Positions 16,395 through 26,679 are shown, counted from the stretch's first letter. The stretch: 64,000 nucleotides of DNA from Alphaproteobacteria bacterium (GCA_016125455.1 WGLS01000019.1:40369-104368); one strand, 5' to 3'. Notes: generated from the sequence alone by a model not told the origin. Made by a program: numbers and translations.

Positions 16395-19154
16395 ATGTCC
16401 ACGACCATCGCCACCCAGGAGTCTGATGCGCCCGTCGCGTCGGAAGCATTTGCGGGCGCAACGCCAATGATGACGCAGTTCCTGTCGATCAAGGCCGCGG
16501 CGCCCGATGGCGCGCTCCTGTTCTACAGGATGGGCGATTTCTATGAGCTCTTCTTCGAGGATGCCGTCATTGCCTCGGATGCGCTTGACATCACCCTTAC
16601 GCGGCGCGGCAAACATCGCGGCGACGACATCCCGATGTGCGGCGTTCCGTTCCACAGCTACGAAACCTACCTCGCGCGCCTCATTCGCAAAGGGCATGTC
16701 GTGGCGATCTGCGAACAGGTCGAGGATCCGTCAGAGGCGAAGAAACGCGGCGCGAAGTCGGTCGTGCGCAGGGAGATTGTCCGTATCGTGACGCCGGGCA
16801 CCCTGACGGAAGACACGCTGCTTGAGGCGGGGAGCAATAATTTTCTGGCCGCTCTTGCGCCCGCTGGAACGCGCGGCGAGACGAATGGCGGGCCGACAGG
16901 AGAGGCGGGCGCGACCGGGGCCCTTGCGTTCGTCGATGTTTCCACGGGCGAGCTATTCGTCCAGGCGACCCGCGCCGACCGGCTCGCCGCCGACCTCGCC
17001 GCGGCGCCCATCCGAGAGCTGATCGTCCCGGAGGATGACGCGCTCACCCCGAACTGGCGCGCGGCGATCGCCGATGCGGAGCGCAAGGCGCCTGTCGGTC
17101 GCCTTCCGGCGGGAGAGTTCCAGTCGACCGCCGGCGAGCGCCGCATCCGGGAGACCTTCAGCGTCGCCGCCATCGAGGGGTTCGGCGACTTCGAAAAGGC
17201 TGAGCTCGGCGCCCTTGGGGCGGCTCTCGCCTATGTCGCGCTGACCCAGATCGACCGCATGCCGCCCTTGCGCGCGCCGGAGAGGCGCGTCGAGGGCGAC
17301 TTCGTGTCGATCGACGAGGCTACTCGCGCCTCGCTCGAAATTCTCGCAACGAACGCGGGCCAACGAAAGGGCAGCCTCGCCCACGCCGTCGATCGAACGC
17401 GTTCGGGCCCGGGCGCCCGCCTTCTTGCTGCGCGCCTGTCGGCGCCGTTGCGAGACGCGGCGCGCATCGCCGCCCGGCACGACGCCATTGCCTATTTTCT
17501 CGACCGGCCCCGTCTTTGCGAGGACGTGCACGGACTGATCGCCGGCGCGCCGGACATGGCGCGCGCTCTGTCGCGCCTCGGCGTCGGTCGCGGCGGTCCG
17601 CGGGACCTCGCCGCCATCCGTGACGGGCTCGCGGCGGCGATGGATATCTCTTCGCGTCTGCGCGGCGAATGGGACGGCGCGCCCGAAGCGCTGCGCGGGG
17701 CCGCCGCGCGCCTCGCGGACGATCGCTTCGGCGATCTCGGCGCGACGCTCAAGGGCGCGTTGAAGGAAACGCCGCCATTGCTGGCCCGGGATGGCGACTT
17801 CATCGCCCCCGGCCATGACTCCAGCCTCGACGAGTTGCGGACGCTGAAGGATGACGCCCGGCGGATCATGATTCGTCTCGAAGCGGACTACCGCGCCGCG
17901 ACGGGCGTAAAATCGCTGAAAATCAAGAATAACAACGTTCTTGGCTATTTCATCGAAATATCGCCGGCAAATGCCGGACCGCTTGCCGAAGGGGAGGGGC
18001 GAACGCAGTTCGTACATCGCCAGACCCTGGCAAGCGCCGTGCGATTCACGACAGGCGAACTTGCGGATCTCGATAGCCGGATCGCTCGGGCCAAGGACGA
18101 CGCCCTTGGGCGCGAGCTTGCGCTGTTCGAAGCCTTGCGGGCGTCGACGCTGTCGCTGGCGGCTGAAATCGCCGCCGCCGCCGTCGCGATCGCTGAGGTC
18201 GACGTTGCATGCGCCGGCGCGCGCCTCGCCGACGAATGGAACTATGTCCGCCCTCTGATTGATACGACGCTCGCGTTCGAGGTGACCGGCGGGCGGCACG
18301 CCGTCGTCGAGCAGTTCCTGGCGAGAGACGCAGGCCGGGCCGCCTTTACCCCGAACGACTGCCTTCTCGGGCGCGATGATGCGTCGTTCCTACGCCTTGT
18401 CACGGGGCCGAACATGGCCGGCAAGTCGACCTATCTCCGCCAGAACGCACTCATCGCGATCCTCGCGCAGGCGGGCATGTACGTGCCCGCGACGACCGCG
18501 CGGATTGGCGTCGCCGACCGGATCTACAGCCGCGTCGGCGCTAGCGACGATATCGCCAGGGGACGGTCGACGTTCATGGTGGAGATGGTCGAGACGGCGG
18601 CGATCCTTAATCAGGCGGGACCGCGCGCGCTTGTCGTGCTGGACGAAATCGGCCGCGGCACAGCGACGTTCGACGGCCTGTCGATCGCATGGGCGGCGGT
18701 GGAGCACCTGCACGACGTCAACCGCTGCCGGGCGCTGTTCGCGACCCACTATCACGAGCTGACGACGCTAGCCGAACGCCTGCCGGGCCTGAAGAATGTC
18801 TCGATGCGCGTGCGGGAGTGGCGCGGCGAGGTGATCTTTGCGCACGAGGTGGTCGACGGCGCTGCGGATCGTTCGTACGGCGTTGCGGTGGCGCGCCTCG
18901 CCGGCATGCCGAAAAGCGCGATCCGACGCGCCGGCGAAGTTTTGCGCATGCTTGAGGAAACGGGGGCCGGGGCGGTGCGTCTCGATGACCTGCCCCTGTT
19001 TGCGGACGCGGGCGACTCTCTTCCGCGAAAAAGCGATCCGATTACGGATGACGCCGTTCGGCAGGCGCTGCGTGCGCTCGATCTCGACGGCCTGGCGCCG
19101 CGAGAGGCGCTGGCCGAGCTCTACCGCTTGAAGTCGATGCTTGACGAACGATGA
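16395..19154 (+). CDS. mutS: DNA mismatch repair protein MutS
   Basis: It recognises mismatches and signals repair. About 919 residues from ATG 16395. The N-terminal mismatch-binding FYRMGDFYELFFEDA carries the Phe-x-Glu motif. The connector, lever and clamp follow (KSLKIKNNNVLGYFIEI). The ATPase domain has Walker A TGPNMAGKSTYLRQ near residue 671, Walker B and signature VLDEIGRGTATFDGLSIAWA, and FATHYHEL. Starts at 16371 (ATG) and 16359 (TTG) are also in frame. The stop overlaps the ATG of glnD by four bases, so the two are translationally coupled, as commonly seen in alphaproteobacteria. Confidence 0.97.
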   Translation: MSTTIATQESDAPVASEAFAGATPMMTQFLSIKAAAPDGALLFYRMGDFYELFFEDAVIASDALDITLTRRGKHRGDDIPMCGVPFHSYETYLARLIRKGHVVAICEQVEDPSEAKKRGAKSVVRREIVRIVTPGTLTEDTLLEAGSNNFLAALAPAGTRGETNGGPTGEAGATGALAFVDVSTGELFVQATRADRLAADLAAAPIRELIVPEDDALTPNWRAAIADAERKAPVGRLPAGEFQSTAGERRIRETFSVAAIEGFGDFEKAELGALGAALAYVALTQIDRMPPLRAPERRVEGDFVSIDEATRASLEILATNAGQRKGSLAHAVDRTRSGPGARLLAARLSAPLRDAARIAARHDAIAYFLDRPRLCEDVHGLIAGAPDMARALSRLGVGRGGPRDLAAIRDGLAAAMDISSRLRGEWDGAPEALRGAAARLADDRFGDLGATLKGALKETPPLLARDGDFIAPGHDSSLDELRTLKDDARRIMIRLEADYRAATGVKSLKIKNNNVLGYFIEISPANAGPLAEGEGRTQFVHRQTLASAVRFTTGELADLDSRIARAKDDALGRELALFEALRASTLSLAAEIAAAAVAIAEVDVACAGARLADEWNYVRPLIDTTLAFEVTGGRHAVVEQFLARDAGRAAFTPNDCLLGRDDASFLRLVTGPNMAGKSTYLRQNALIAILAQAGMYVPATTARIGVADRIYSRVGASDDIARGRSTFMVEMVETAAILNQAGPRALVVLDEIGRGTATFDGLSIAWAAVEHLHDVNRCRALFATHYHELTTLAERLPGLKNVSMRVREWRGEVIFAHEVVDGAADRSYGVAVARLAGMPKSAIRRAGEVLRMLEETGAGAVRLDDLPLFADAGDSLPRKSDPITDDAVRQALRALDLDGLAPREALAELYRLKSMLDER

Positions 19155-21898
19155 GCGTTGTCGATCCCGTCATTGCAGATGTAAACCGTCGGGTTGACCC
19201 ATTGCGGTCGGAGACGTGGACGGCGTTTCGCGCTGCAGCCGCCCGCATTGCAGGCGTTGCTGGCGACGCGACTGGCGCGGATTTGCCGCGCGCCCGCGCG
19301 GACGCGGCGCGCGCCCTCAAAGCTGCGCTGACGGCGGAGCTGAAGGCGGACTTTGATGCGGGCGTCCCGGGAGATGTGGTCGCGGCCCGTCGCGCAGCCG
19401 CCGTCGACGAGGCGCTGCGCCAACTGCTGCAAGGCCGAGACGACGTTGCGGTCACTGGCGTCGGCGGGTATGGCCGCGGCCTGCTTGCGCCGTTTTCCGA
19501 CGTGGATCTCCTGTTTCTCACCCGCGACGACCCGAAGGCGGCGCGCAGCGCCGTTGAGACGACGCTCTATGTATTGTGGGATGCGGGCCTCGTTGTCGGC
19601 AATGCAGCTCACGACGTCGCCGGGGCGGTGGCCGCCTGCAAGGCTGACGTCACTACCTGTACGTCGTATCTCGACGCACGCCTGGTCGCCGGCGATCCGC
19701 GTCTGCATGCGGCATTTTCCGAACGGTATGACGCCTACCGCCGCCGTTCGGCGAAACGCTTTACCAAGGAAAAGCTCGCCGAGTTCCGCGAGCGCCGACG
19801 CGACTATGACCGCGCCGGTCGGCACCTTGAGCCCAATCTCAAGGAGATGCGCGGCGGGTTGCGCGACATCGATACGGTTGGCTGGATCTATCGCTACCTG
19901 ACCGGCGTCGATCCATGGTCGGCCGACGGTCTTGAGGACCTTGTCGACGCGGAGGAGGCAGATCGACTGAAAAAGGCTCGGTCGCATCTCTGGTCGGTGC
20001 GGGGGCACCTTCATGACATCGTTGGCCGCGCCGACGACCAGGTCACGTTCGATCTGCAGCCTCTGCTGGCGTCTCGGCTTGGCTATGCCGACCGTCGGCG
20101 CGCCGCGGCGGCCGAACGATTGATGAAGCACCTGCGCCTGAATGCGCTGACGGCCGCGCGACTTGTGCGGGTCTGTCTCGCGCGACTCGAGGAGCGCACT
20201 GCTGAACTCGCCCACTGGCGGCCGCGCGGCACGCCCCAGCCCTTGCGGACCGACGAGATGCCGGGCCGCGTCAATGTCACGATGCGGACGAACCGGCTTG
20301 ACTTCCTGAACAAGGCCGAAGCGCGGCGCACCCCGGCCGACCTGTTCCGCATTTTCAGGGCGAGAGCGAAGCGACCAGATCTTGGCCTGCATCCCGACGC
20401 CATAGAGCTGATCGCGTCGTCCGCGCGGCGCCTGACGGATGACGTGCGCGGCGATGCCGAGATTGCCGAGTTGTTCCTTGCCATGATTGAACGCGCCCGG
20501 GAACCGCTGACGGTTCTTCAGGACATGTCAGAGTGCGGCCTGCTTGGCGCCTATCTGCCGAGCCTGCGGCGGGTCACGGGACAGGTCGAATACGGCCTCT
20601 ATCGTCGCTATTCCATCGAGGAAACGATCTTCCGGTCAATCGACGCCTATGCCGGCCTTCGCTATCGCGATCTTGCCGAGTCCCATCCGATCGCCGCGTC
20701 GCTGTTGAAGCGCAAGGCGCGCCGCCGGGCGGCGCTTGTAGCGATACTGCTTCAGGAGACGTCATGGGCCGTTGCTGATCGCTCGACGGAACACGTCGAA
20801 AGAGCGGCCCGGCGGATTGCGCGCCGGTTCCTGTCCGATGAACGACAGGTCGCCGACGTTGCGTGGTGCGCCGCGCGGCCCGACCGCCTGATCGTCGCGG
20901 CCGAACGCCGGAACATCGGCGCGGACGAAACCATCCTCGACTTCGCAGCGGACGTCGGTTCGGTCGCCCGGCTCGAGACACTCCTTGTACTGACAGTATG
21001 CCGGCATCTCGTGGTCAGCGAGAATCGCTGGAACGCGTGGACGCGCCGACAGGTGGGCGCGATGTTTTTCGGCGCGCGGGCGGCGCTTGCGGGCGGCGCG
21101 CCGGCGCTCGCGGCATTCCGGCGCGAGGAGGAGGCGGCGCTTGTCGCCGCTCTGCGCGAGGCCGCGCCGTTCTGGTCAGCGAAAGAGGCGCAGGCCTATG
21201 CGGCGCGACTTGTGGAGGTGGGCGCGTCGCGGTTGCCGGCCCGGCTCCTTGCGCAAGGGGCGTCGCTCTTGCATGGCGCCCGCAACGCCCGTCCGCCGGT
21301 TGCGGTCGACGTGCGCGCCGCAGCCGACGGCTTCGAGGCGGTCGTTACCGCCCCGGACCGAACGGGCCTGCTCGCAGACCTAGCCGCCGGCGCAGGCGAA
21401 GCGGGAGTCGCCGTGCGTCTGGTGCACGCCATGTCGCTTGACGGCCAGGCGCTTGATTTTTTCGTTCTCTCAACGCCCGGCGCGGCGGCCGGCGCCGGCG
21501 GGGAAACTGACCGCAGCGTTGTCGCCGCGCGGATTGAAGCCGCGTTCAGGAGCCGGGCTGCGAATGCGGAGCGGCGCGCGCCACGCACGGCGCAGCGAAT
21601 CGGCGACCGCCGGGCGCTCTTCGACGTGACGCCGAAAGTCGAGATCGACGCCGACGCCGCGCCCGGCCGCCTGCTGGTGGAGATCGAAGGGCGCGACCGG
21701 CCGGGCCTGCTGCACGATCTCGCCGCGGCGATCGCCGACGCCGGGGGCTCGATCGGCTCGGCGCATATCGCGACCTATGGCGAACGCGCCGTCGACGTTT
21801 TCTACGTCACGCCGATTGGCGAGGCGGAACGGTTCCGGGAAGACGTTCTCCAGGATATCGAACGCCGGCTCATGGCCGTCCTGTCGGAATGCGGCTAG
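19151..21898 (+). CDS. glnD: PII uridylyltransferase GlnD with degenerate HD (uridylyl-removing) domain
   Basis: GlnD senses glutamine and uridylylates or deuridylylates PII proteins. The 915 residues show an intact nucleotidyltransferase motif GVGGYGRGLLAPFSDVDLLF (Asp117, Asp119) and PNLKEMRGGLRDI. Two C-terminal ACT domains are present (PDRTGLLADLAAGAGEAG and GRDRPGLLHDLAAAIADAGG). The central HD domain is abnormal. Where the family has DxxHxYTVDEH, this protein has residues 482-492 GLYRRYSIEET; where the family has LLHDIAKG, it has 533-540 LLQETSWA. All expected metal-binding His/Asp residues are replaced. The transferase should work, but the uridylyl-removing activity probably does not. 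The gene is coupled to mutS and followed by murJ. Confidence 0.93.
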   Translation: MSVVDPVIADVNRRVDPLRSETWTAFRAAAARIAGVAGDATGADLPRARADAARALKAALTAELKADFDAGVPGDVVAARRAAAVDEALRQLLQGRDDVAVTGVGGYGRGLLAPFSDVDLLFLTRDDPKAARSAVETTLYVLWDAGLVVGNAAHDVAGAVAACKADVTTCTSYLDARLVAGDPRLHAAFSERYDAYRRRSAKRFTKEKLAEFRERRRDYDRAGRHLEPNLKEMRGGLRDIDTVGWIYRYLTGVDPWSADGLEDLVDAEEADRLKKARSHLWSVRGHLHDIVGRADDQVTFDLQPLLASRLGYADRRRAAAAERLMKHLRLNALTAARLVRVCLARLEERTAELAHWRPRGTPQPLRTDEMPGRVNVTMRTNRLDFLNKAEARRTPADLFRIFRARAKRPDLGLHPDAIELIASSARRLTDDVRGDAEIAELFLAMIERAREPLTVLQDMSECGLLGAYLPSLRRVTGQVEYGLYRRYSIEETIFRSIDAYAGLRYRDLAESHPIAASLLKRKARRRAALVAILLQETSWAVADRSTEHVERAARRIARRFLSDERQVADVAWCAARPDRLIVAAERRNIGADETILDFAADVGSVARLETLLVLTVCRHLVVSENRWNAWTRRQVGAMFFGARAALAGGAPALAAFRREEEAALVAALREAAPFWSAKEAQAYAARLVEVGASRLPARLLAQGASLLHGARNARPPVAVDVRAAADGFEAVVTAPDRTGLLADLAAGAGEAGVAVRLVHAMSLDGQALDFFVLSTPGAAAGAGGETDRSVVAARIEAAFRSRAANAERRAPRTAQRIGDRRALFDVTPKVEIDADAAPGRLLVEIEGRDRPGLLHDLAAAIADAGGSIGSAHIATYGERAVDVFYVTPIGEAERFREDVLQDIERRLMAVLSECG

Positions 21899-21959
21899 CA
21901 GGTCGCCTCGAACCGGCCGACAACGGCCCGGAAAGGTTCCTTCGGCCAAATTCGACGAC

Positions 21960-23558
21960 ATGCGCGCGCGTTTCCTGAAATCCCTCGCTACGGTCAGCGG
22001 CTTCACCCTGGCCAGCCGGCTGCTTGGATTTGCCCGCCAGATCCTGATCGCCGGCGTCATCGGAGCGGGCGGCAACCCGGTCGCCGACGCATTCTGGGCG
22101 GCATTTCGATTGCCGAACATGTTCCGCCGGCTGTTCGCCGAAGGGGCATTCCAGGCCGCGTTCATCCCCTTGTTCCAGGGCAAGCTCGCCGAGGAGGACG
22201 CCGTCGCCGCCAAGGAACAGGCGCGACGGTTCGCCGAGGAGGTCCTCGCCGGCCTTATCCTCGTCCTTGGCGTACTGACGGCCCTCGTTCTGGTGGCGGC
22301 GCCGGTCGCGATTTTCATGGTCGCCGGCGGTTTCGCCAACGATCCGGAAAAATTCGACCTGACGATCCTCTATCTGCGGATCATGTTCCCTTATCTCGCC
22401 TGCATGTCCGTCGTCGGGCTGTTGTCAGGCGTCCTTAATTCGCTCGACCGGTACATGGCCTATGCCGGCGCGCCGCTGATCCTCAATTTCTGCCAGATCG
22501 CCGCGCTTGTTCTTTATGCGGACGGACAGATCGAAATGACCGGCCTTGCGCTGTCGGTCGCGACGACGATCAGCGGCGTCCTTCAGGCGGCGCTGTTGAT
22601 CTGGGGCGCTGGCCGGCAGGGCTATCTGCCGAGGCTGCGGCTGCCGCGGATGACCGCGGACGTCCGGCGCCTCCTGGTTCTTGGCGCGCCGGGTTTCCTG
22701 TCCGCGGCGGCAGTGCAGATCAACATCTTCGTCGGCACCAACATTGCAAGCCGCGAACAAGGCGCCGTTTCGTGGCTGATGAACGCTGACCAGCTCTACC
22801 AGTTGCCGCTGTCGCTCATCGGAATTGCCCTCGGCACGGTTCTTCTGCCGACCCTTTCGAGGCGCGTGAAGGCCGGCGACGAGTCCGGCGCGGTGCGCGC
22901 GCTGAACCGGTCGATCGAGATTTCCGCGGCGCTGGTGCTGCCGGCCGCGATCGGATTTCTGGTGCTTGCCGAGCCGATTTGCGATGCGCTCTTCCGCAGC
23001 CTTGCAAGCGACGCGCTGAAGTTATTCGGCGGACGCGGGTCGAAGTTCACTGAAGCGGATGCGGCGATGACGGGCGCTGCGCTCGCGTACTACGGCATCG
23101 GCCTGCCGGCGTTTGTCTGGCAGAAGGTCTTCCTGCCGGCTTATTTCGCCCGCGAGGACACGCGCACGCCAATGATGTTCGCGATCTGGTCGATCATTGC
23201 CAATACGGTTCTGGCGCTCGTCCTGTTCCCGATCATGGGCTTTCTTGGCGTTGCGCTGGCGACGAGCCTGGCGGGATGGCTGCAGACAGTCCTGCTCGCG
23301 ATTGGCCTCGGCCGCGGGCGAAGGTTCCTGCCCGACCGTCGGCTCCTCGTGCGGCTGCCCGCGATCGCAGCCGCGTCGATCGCCATGGGCCTTGCGCTGA
23401 CATATGCCGCAACTTTTACGCCGGCCCTCGCCGAGATCACCTTCGGTCGATACTGGATCGCGGTAATCGTGCTCGTGGCGGGCGGCGGCGCGATTTATGG
23501 CGCGGCGCTGCTTGCGCTTGGCGGCGTGCGCATCAGCGACTACAAGGCCTCTTCCTAA
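21960..23558 (+). CDS. murJ: Lipid II flippase MurJ
   Basis: This 532-residue MOP-superfamily membrane protein flips lipid II across the inner membrane for cell-wall synthesis. The opening MRARFLKSLATVSGFTLASRLLGFARQ, followed by NPVADAFWAAFRLPNMFRRLFAEGAFQAAFIP, is diagnostic. About 14 hydrophobic segments follow, with LPLSLIGIALGTVLLPTLSR between helices. ATG 21960 begins 62 bases after glnD. The upstream in-frame extension overlaps glnD and is rejected. Gene order glnD-murJ-trpS is typical of alphaproteobacteria. Confidence 0.95.
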   Translation: MRARFLKSLATVSGFTLASRLLGFARQILIAGVIGAGGNPVADAFWAAFRLPNMFRRLFAEGAFQAAFIPLFQGKLAEEDAVAAKEQARRFAEEVLAGLILVLGVLTALVLVAAPVAIFMVAGGFANDPEKFDLTILYLRIMFPYLACMSVVGLLSGVLNSLDRYMAYAGAPLILNFCQIAALVLYADGQIEMTGLALSVATTISGVLQAALLIWGAGRQGYLPRLRLPRMTADVRRLLVLGAPGFLSAAAVQINIFVGTNIASREQGAVSWLMNADQLYQLPLSLIGIALGTVLLPTLSRRVKAGDESGAVRALNRSIEISAALVLPAAIGFLVLAEPICDALFRSLASDALKLFGGRGSKFTEADAAMTGAALAYYGIGLPAFVWQKVFLPAYFAREDTRTPMMFAIWSIIANTVLALVLFPIMGFLGVALATSLAGWLQTVLLAIGLGRGRRFLPDRRLLVRLPAIAAASIAMGLALTYAATFTPALAEITFGRYWIAVIVLVAGGGAIYGAALLALGGVRISDYKASS

Positions 23559-23582
23559 CTGACGCAACAGGCGAGCGGCGAC

Positions 23583-24599
23583 GTGGCGGATTATCAGGGA
23601 CCGGAGCGCGTACTTTCGGGCATTCAGCCCTCCGGCGGCATGCATCTCGGCAATTATCTGGGCGCCATCCGGAAATTCGTCGACCTGCAGGACAGGCATG
23701 ATTGCTTCTACTGCGTTGTCGACATGCACGCGATCACCGTGTGGCAGGCGCCTGCGAAGCTGAAAGCGCAGACGCGACACATCGCGGCGAGCTATCTCGC
23801 CGCGGGTGTCGATCCGGCGCGCGCCGTCGTTTTCCACCAGTCCGGCGTACGCGCGCACGCCGAGCTCGCCTGGATCTTCAACTGCGTCGCGCGGCTTGGC
23901 TGGCTCGACCGAATGACCCAGTTCAAGGACAAGGCCGGCAAGGACAAGGAGCGCGCTTCGGTCGGCCTTTACACCTATCCCGTCCTTCAGGCAGCGGACA
24001 TTCTCGTTTACAAGGCGACGCACGTGCCCGTCGGCGAGGACCAGAAGCAGCACCTTGAGCTGTCGCGTGACGTCGCCGGCAAATTCAATCACGACTACGA
24101 GGTTCCGAACTTCTTCCCGCTGCCCGAGCCGCTGATCAAGGGAGCCGGCGCGCGCGTCATGTCGCTGCGCGATGGGACCGCCAAGATGTCGAAATCCGAC
24201 TCGTCCGAGAATGCCTGCATTTTCCTGAACGACGACGCCGACGCGATCGCCCGCAAGATCAAGAAGGCGAAAACCGATCCGGAGCCGCTGCCGTCGGAAC
24301 CGGCGGGTCTTGAGGGGCGCCCGGAAGCGGCGAACCTCGTCGGCATTTACGCCGCCCTCGCCAAAAAGACGGATGCGGAAGTTCTGGCGGAATATGGCGG
24401 GCAGGGCTTCGGCGTCTTCAAGCCGGCCCTCGCGGACCTTGTCGTCGACAAGATCGCGCCGATCGGCGATGAGCTGCGCCGCCTCGAAGCGGACGAAGCC
24501 TATCTCGACGCCGTGCTGCGGGAGGGGGCGGCGAAGGCCGCGGCGGTCGCCGACCCGATCGTCGCCGACGTCAAGGAGATCGTCGGCTTCCTCGTCTGA
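23583..24599 (+). CDS. trpS: Tryptophan-tRNA ligase
   Basis: It charges tRNA-Trp. The class I signatures are clear: the HIGH-like [12 protein letters not shown] near the N terminus and KMSKS in [31 protein letters not shown] and [29 protein letters not shown] are family blocks. It has 338 residues, normal. The start is GTG 23583, 25 bases after murJ, and translates [13 protein letters not shown]; no ATG lies near enough to replace it. Confidence 0.96.
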   Translation: MADYQGPERVLSGIQPSGGMHLGNYLGAIRKFVDLQDRHDCFYCVVDMHAITVWQAPAKLKAQTRHIAASYLAAGVDPARAVVFHQSGVRAHAELAWIFNCVARLGWLDRMTQFKDKAGKDKERASVGLYTYPVLQAADILVYKATHVPVGEDQKQHLELSRDVAGKFNHDYEVPNFFPLPEPLIKGAGARVMSLRDGTAKMSKSDSSENACIFLNDDADAIARKIKKAKTDPEPLPSEPAGLEGRPEAANLVGIYAALAKKTDAEVLAEYGGQGFGVFKPALADLVVDKIAPIGDELRRLEADEAYLDAVLREGAAKAAAVADPIVADVKEIVGFLV

Positions 24600-24606
24600 G
24601 TATGCG

Positions 24607-25653
24607 TCACCCGCCGTCGCCGTCGAACATCTCGCGCAGGTTCACCGACGAGCGAACGCCGATGGCGTCAAAATTTTCCGCCAGCCAGTCCTCGGCGATA
24701 GCGCGGCCGCGGTCGCGCAGGTCGGTGAGGAATGACCAGTCGGTCGCAAACTTGCTGGCGACGGACAGGTTGACGAGGGCGAGGTCGCTGCGCACCGAAT
24801 GAACCCGGACGCTGCGGAGCTGATCGCGGCGTTCGTCCTTCAGCCAGCCGTCGTCGAGCAGCTTGTGCACGAAGCTGATGGCCCTCAGCTCACGGAGGAG
24901 CGAAGAGTTAAAGCTGATCTCGTTGATCCGGTTCATGATCTCCGGCGCGGTTTTCGGCACGTCGGGCCGCTCCAGCGGATTGACGTGGACGATGAGAATG
25001 TCGCTCGACTCCGCCTCATAGAAGAACGGATACAGGACCGGATTGCCCATATAGCCGCCGTCCCAGAACGCCTCGCCGTCAATCTCCACCGCCTTGAACA
25101 GGAACGGCAGGCACGCGGACGCGCATACCGCGTTCACGCAGGCGTCCTTCGTCCGGAAAACGTGCACCTTCCCGGAACGGACGTTCGTTGCGGACAGATA
25201 TAGTTTCGTGCGGGTGCACCGGCTGAGTTCGTCGAAGTCGATGCATTCCAGCAGGATGTCGCGGAGCGGATTGATGTCGAACGGATTGAACTGGTACGGC
25301 GAAAACGTCCGCGTCATGAAATCAAAGAACTGGTAGCCCGGATTATAGTCGAGCGGGACATTCCCGAACATCTCGCGCAACATCGAGTTGCCGGCCTTGA
25401 CCGGGCTGTAGAAGCCGCCGGCCTCGCTCATCCGTCGCCACAGTTCCGTTAGCTTTTCGCGGGCTGCGGGGCGGCCGCCGACATAAAGCCCATAGGCAAG
25501 GGCGGTCGCGTTCACGGCGCCGGCGCTCGCGCCGGAGATGCCCTCGATCGAGACGCGTTCGTCTTCGAGGAGGCGGTCAACGACGCCCCATGTGACCGCG
25601 CCATGCGAGCCGCCGCCCTGGAGCGCGAGGTTGATCTTCTTTGCTTCGGTCAT
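24607..25653 (-). CDS. Patatin-like phospholipase
   Basis: This is a 348-residue serine lipase of the patatin family. The oxyanion motif is LALQGGGSHGAVTWG, the nucleophile motif is GISGASAGAVNA (GxSxG), and the catalytic Asp lies in DGGYMGNP. Patatins use a Ser-Asp dyad to hydrolyse acyl lipids. ATG 25653 lies 11 bases after the stop of bdhA, so the two form an operon. The pairing hints at hydroxybutyrate or polyhydroxyalkanoate granule metabolism, but a phospholipase role is equally possible. Confidence 0.9.
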   Translation of the reverse strand: MTEAKKINLALQGGGSHGAVTWGVVDRLLEDERVSIEGISGASAGAVNATALAYGLYVGGRPAAREKLTELWRRMSEAGGFYSPVKAGNSMLREMFGNVPLDYNPGYQFFDFMTRTFSPYQFNPFDINPLRDILLECIDFDELSRCTRTKLYLSATNVRSGKVHVFRTKDACVNAVCASACLPFLFKAVEIDGEAFWDGGYMGNPVLYPFFYEAESSDILIVHVNPLERPDVPKTAPEIMNRINEISFNSSLLRELRAISFVHKLLDDGWLKDERRDQLRSVRVHSVRSDLALVNLSVASKFATDWSFLTDLRDRGRAIAEDWLAENFDAIGVRSSVNLREMFDGDGG

Positions 25654-25663
25654 GTCGGCGGCG

Positions 25664-26482
25664 CTACTGCGCGACCCAGCCGCCGTCGACCTGAAGCGCC
25701 GCGCCGGTGATCGACGCCGCATCGTCCGAACACAGAAAGACGGCCAGGGCGCCGATCTGTTCGACCGTCACAAATTCCTTTGTCGGCTGGGCGGCGAGAA
25801 TGACTTTCTGCACGACCTCTTCCTCGGTCATGCCGCGCGCCTTCGCCGTGTCCGGGATCTGTTTTTCCACAAGCGGCGTCTTCACATACCCAGGGCAGAT
25901 TGCGTTGCACGTGACGCCATGCTCGGCCCCCTCAAGCGCGATGGTCTTGGTAAAGCCGACGACGCCGTGCTTCGCCGAGACATAGGCCGACTTGAACGGC
26001 GAGGCGACGAGCCCGTGGGCGGAGGCGATATTGATGATGCGCCCGAACCCGCGGGCCTTCATGCCGCCGAACGCCGCCTTGGTGGCGTGAAACACCGACG
26101 ACAGGTTGATGGCGATGATCGCGTCCCACTTCGCTTCCGGGAACTCCTCGAGCGGCGAGACGTGCTGGATGCCGGCATTGTTGACGAGCACGTCGACCGA
26201 TCCGAAGGCCTCTTCGGCGCCCTCAACGAGCCGACGGATCGCTTCGGGCTTGGTCATGTCGGCCCCGTCGTATCGGACCTCGACGCCCGTATCCCTGGCG
26301 ATGCGCGCGCGGATCGCCTCGATCTCGCCGGCGTCGCCGAACCCGTTGAGGGTGACGTTCATGCCGGCGCGGGCGAGGGCCTCGGCGACGCCGAGGCCAA
26401 TGCCGCTCGTCGAGCCGGTAACGATGGCCGATTTCGCCTGGTCTTCGGGTTTGGACACTTTTTCGGACACCTTTTCGGACAT
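25664..26482 (-). CDS. bdhA: D-3-hydroxybutyrate dehydrogenase (SDR)
   Basis: This is a 272-residue short-chain dehydrogenase that oxidises 3-hydroxybutyrate to acetoacetate. The NAD motif TGSTSGIGLGVAEALA, NNAGIQHVSPLEEFP, catalytic YVSAKHG, and CPGYVKTPLVEKQIPD with the C-terminal GAALQVDGGWVAQ are characteristic of bdhA. The N terminus carries a short VSEK repeat before the fold. ATG 26482 is chosen because the extension to 26557 lacks protein character. It is followed by the patatin gene 11 bases on, and is divergent from the TPR gene. Confidence 0.92.
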   Translation of the reverse strand: MSEKVSEKVSKPEDQAKSAIVTGSTSGIGLGVAEALARAGMNVTLNGFGDAGEIEAIRARIARDTGVEVRYDGADMTKPEAIRRLVEGAEEAFGSVDVLVNNAGIQHVSPLEEFPEAKWDAIIAINLSSVFHATKAAFGGMKARGFGRIINIASAHGLVASPFKSAYVSAKHGVVGFTKTIALEGAEHGVTCNAICPGYVKTPLVEKQIPDTAKARGMTEEEVVQKVILAAQPTKEFVTVEQIGALAVFLCSDDAASITGAALQVDGGWVAQ

Positions 26483-26679
26483 TGGGGCGCGCTCCTTGGT
26501 CGTCGCCGGGCCATATGGGATGCAGGCGGGTTTAGTGTGCAGCGCAATAACGCGCAAATCACGTTCCCGGTTCCGCGCGACGTGATCGTTTGGCTGCGCG
26601 TAAGCCCTTGACGGCGCGCCCTGTTTCCAAAACCATTAACCAAGGTGGATTTCGGCTGACGGACAAGGGGGAACACGCA

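Noticed and set aside
16953..18299. 448-codon minus-strand frame
   Set aside because: It lies entirely inside mutS, antisense, with no recognisable motif.
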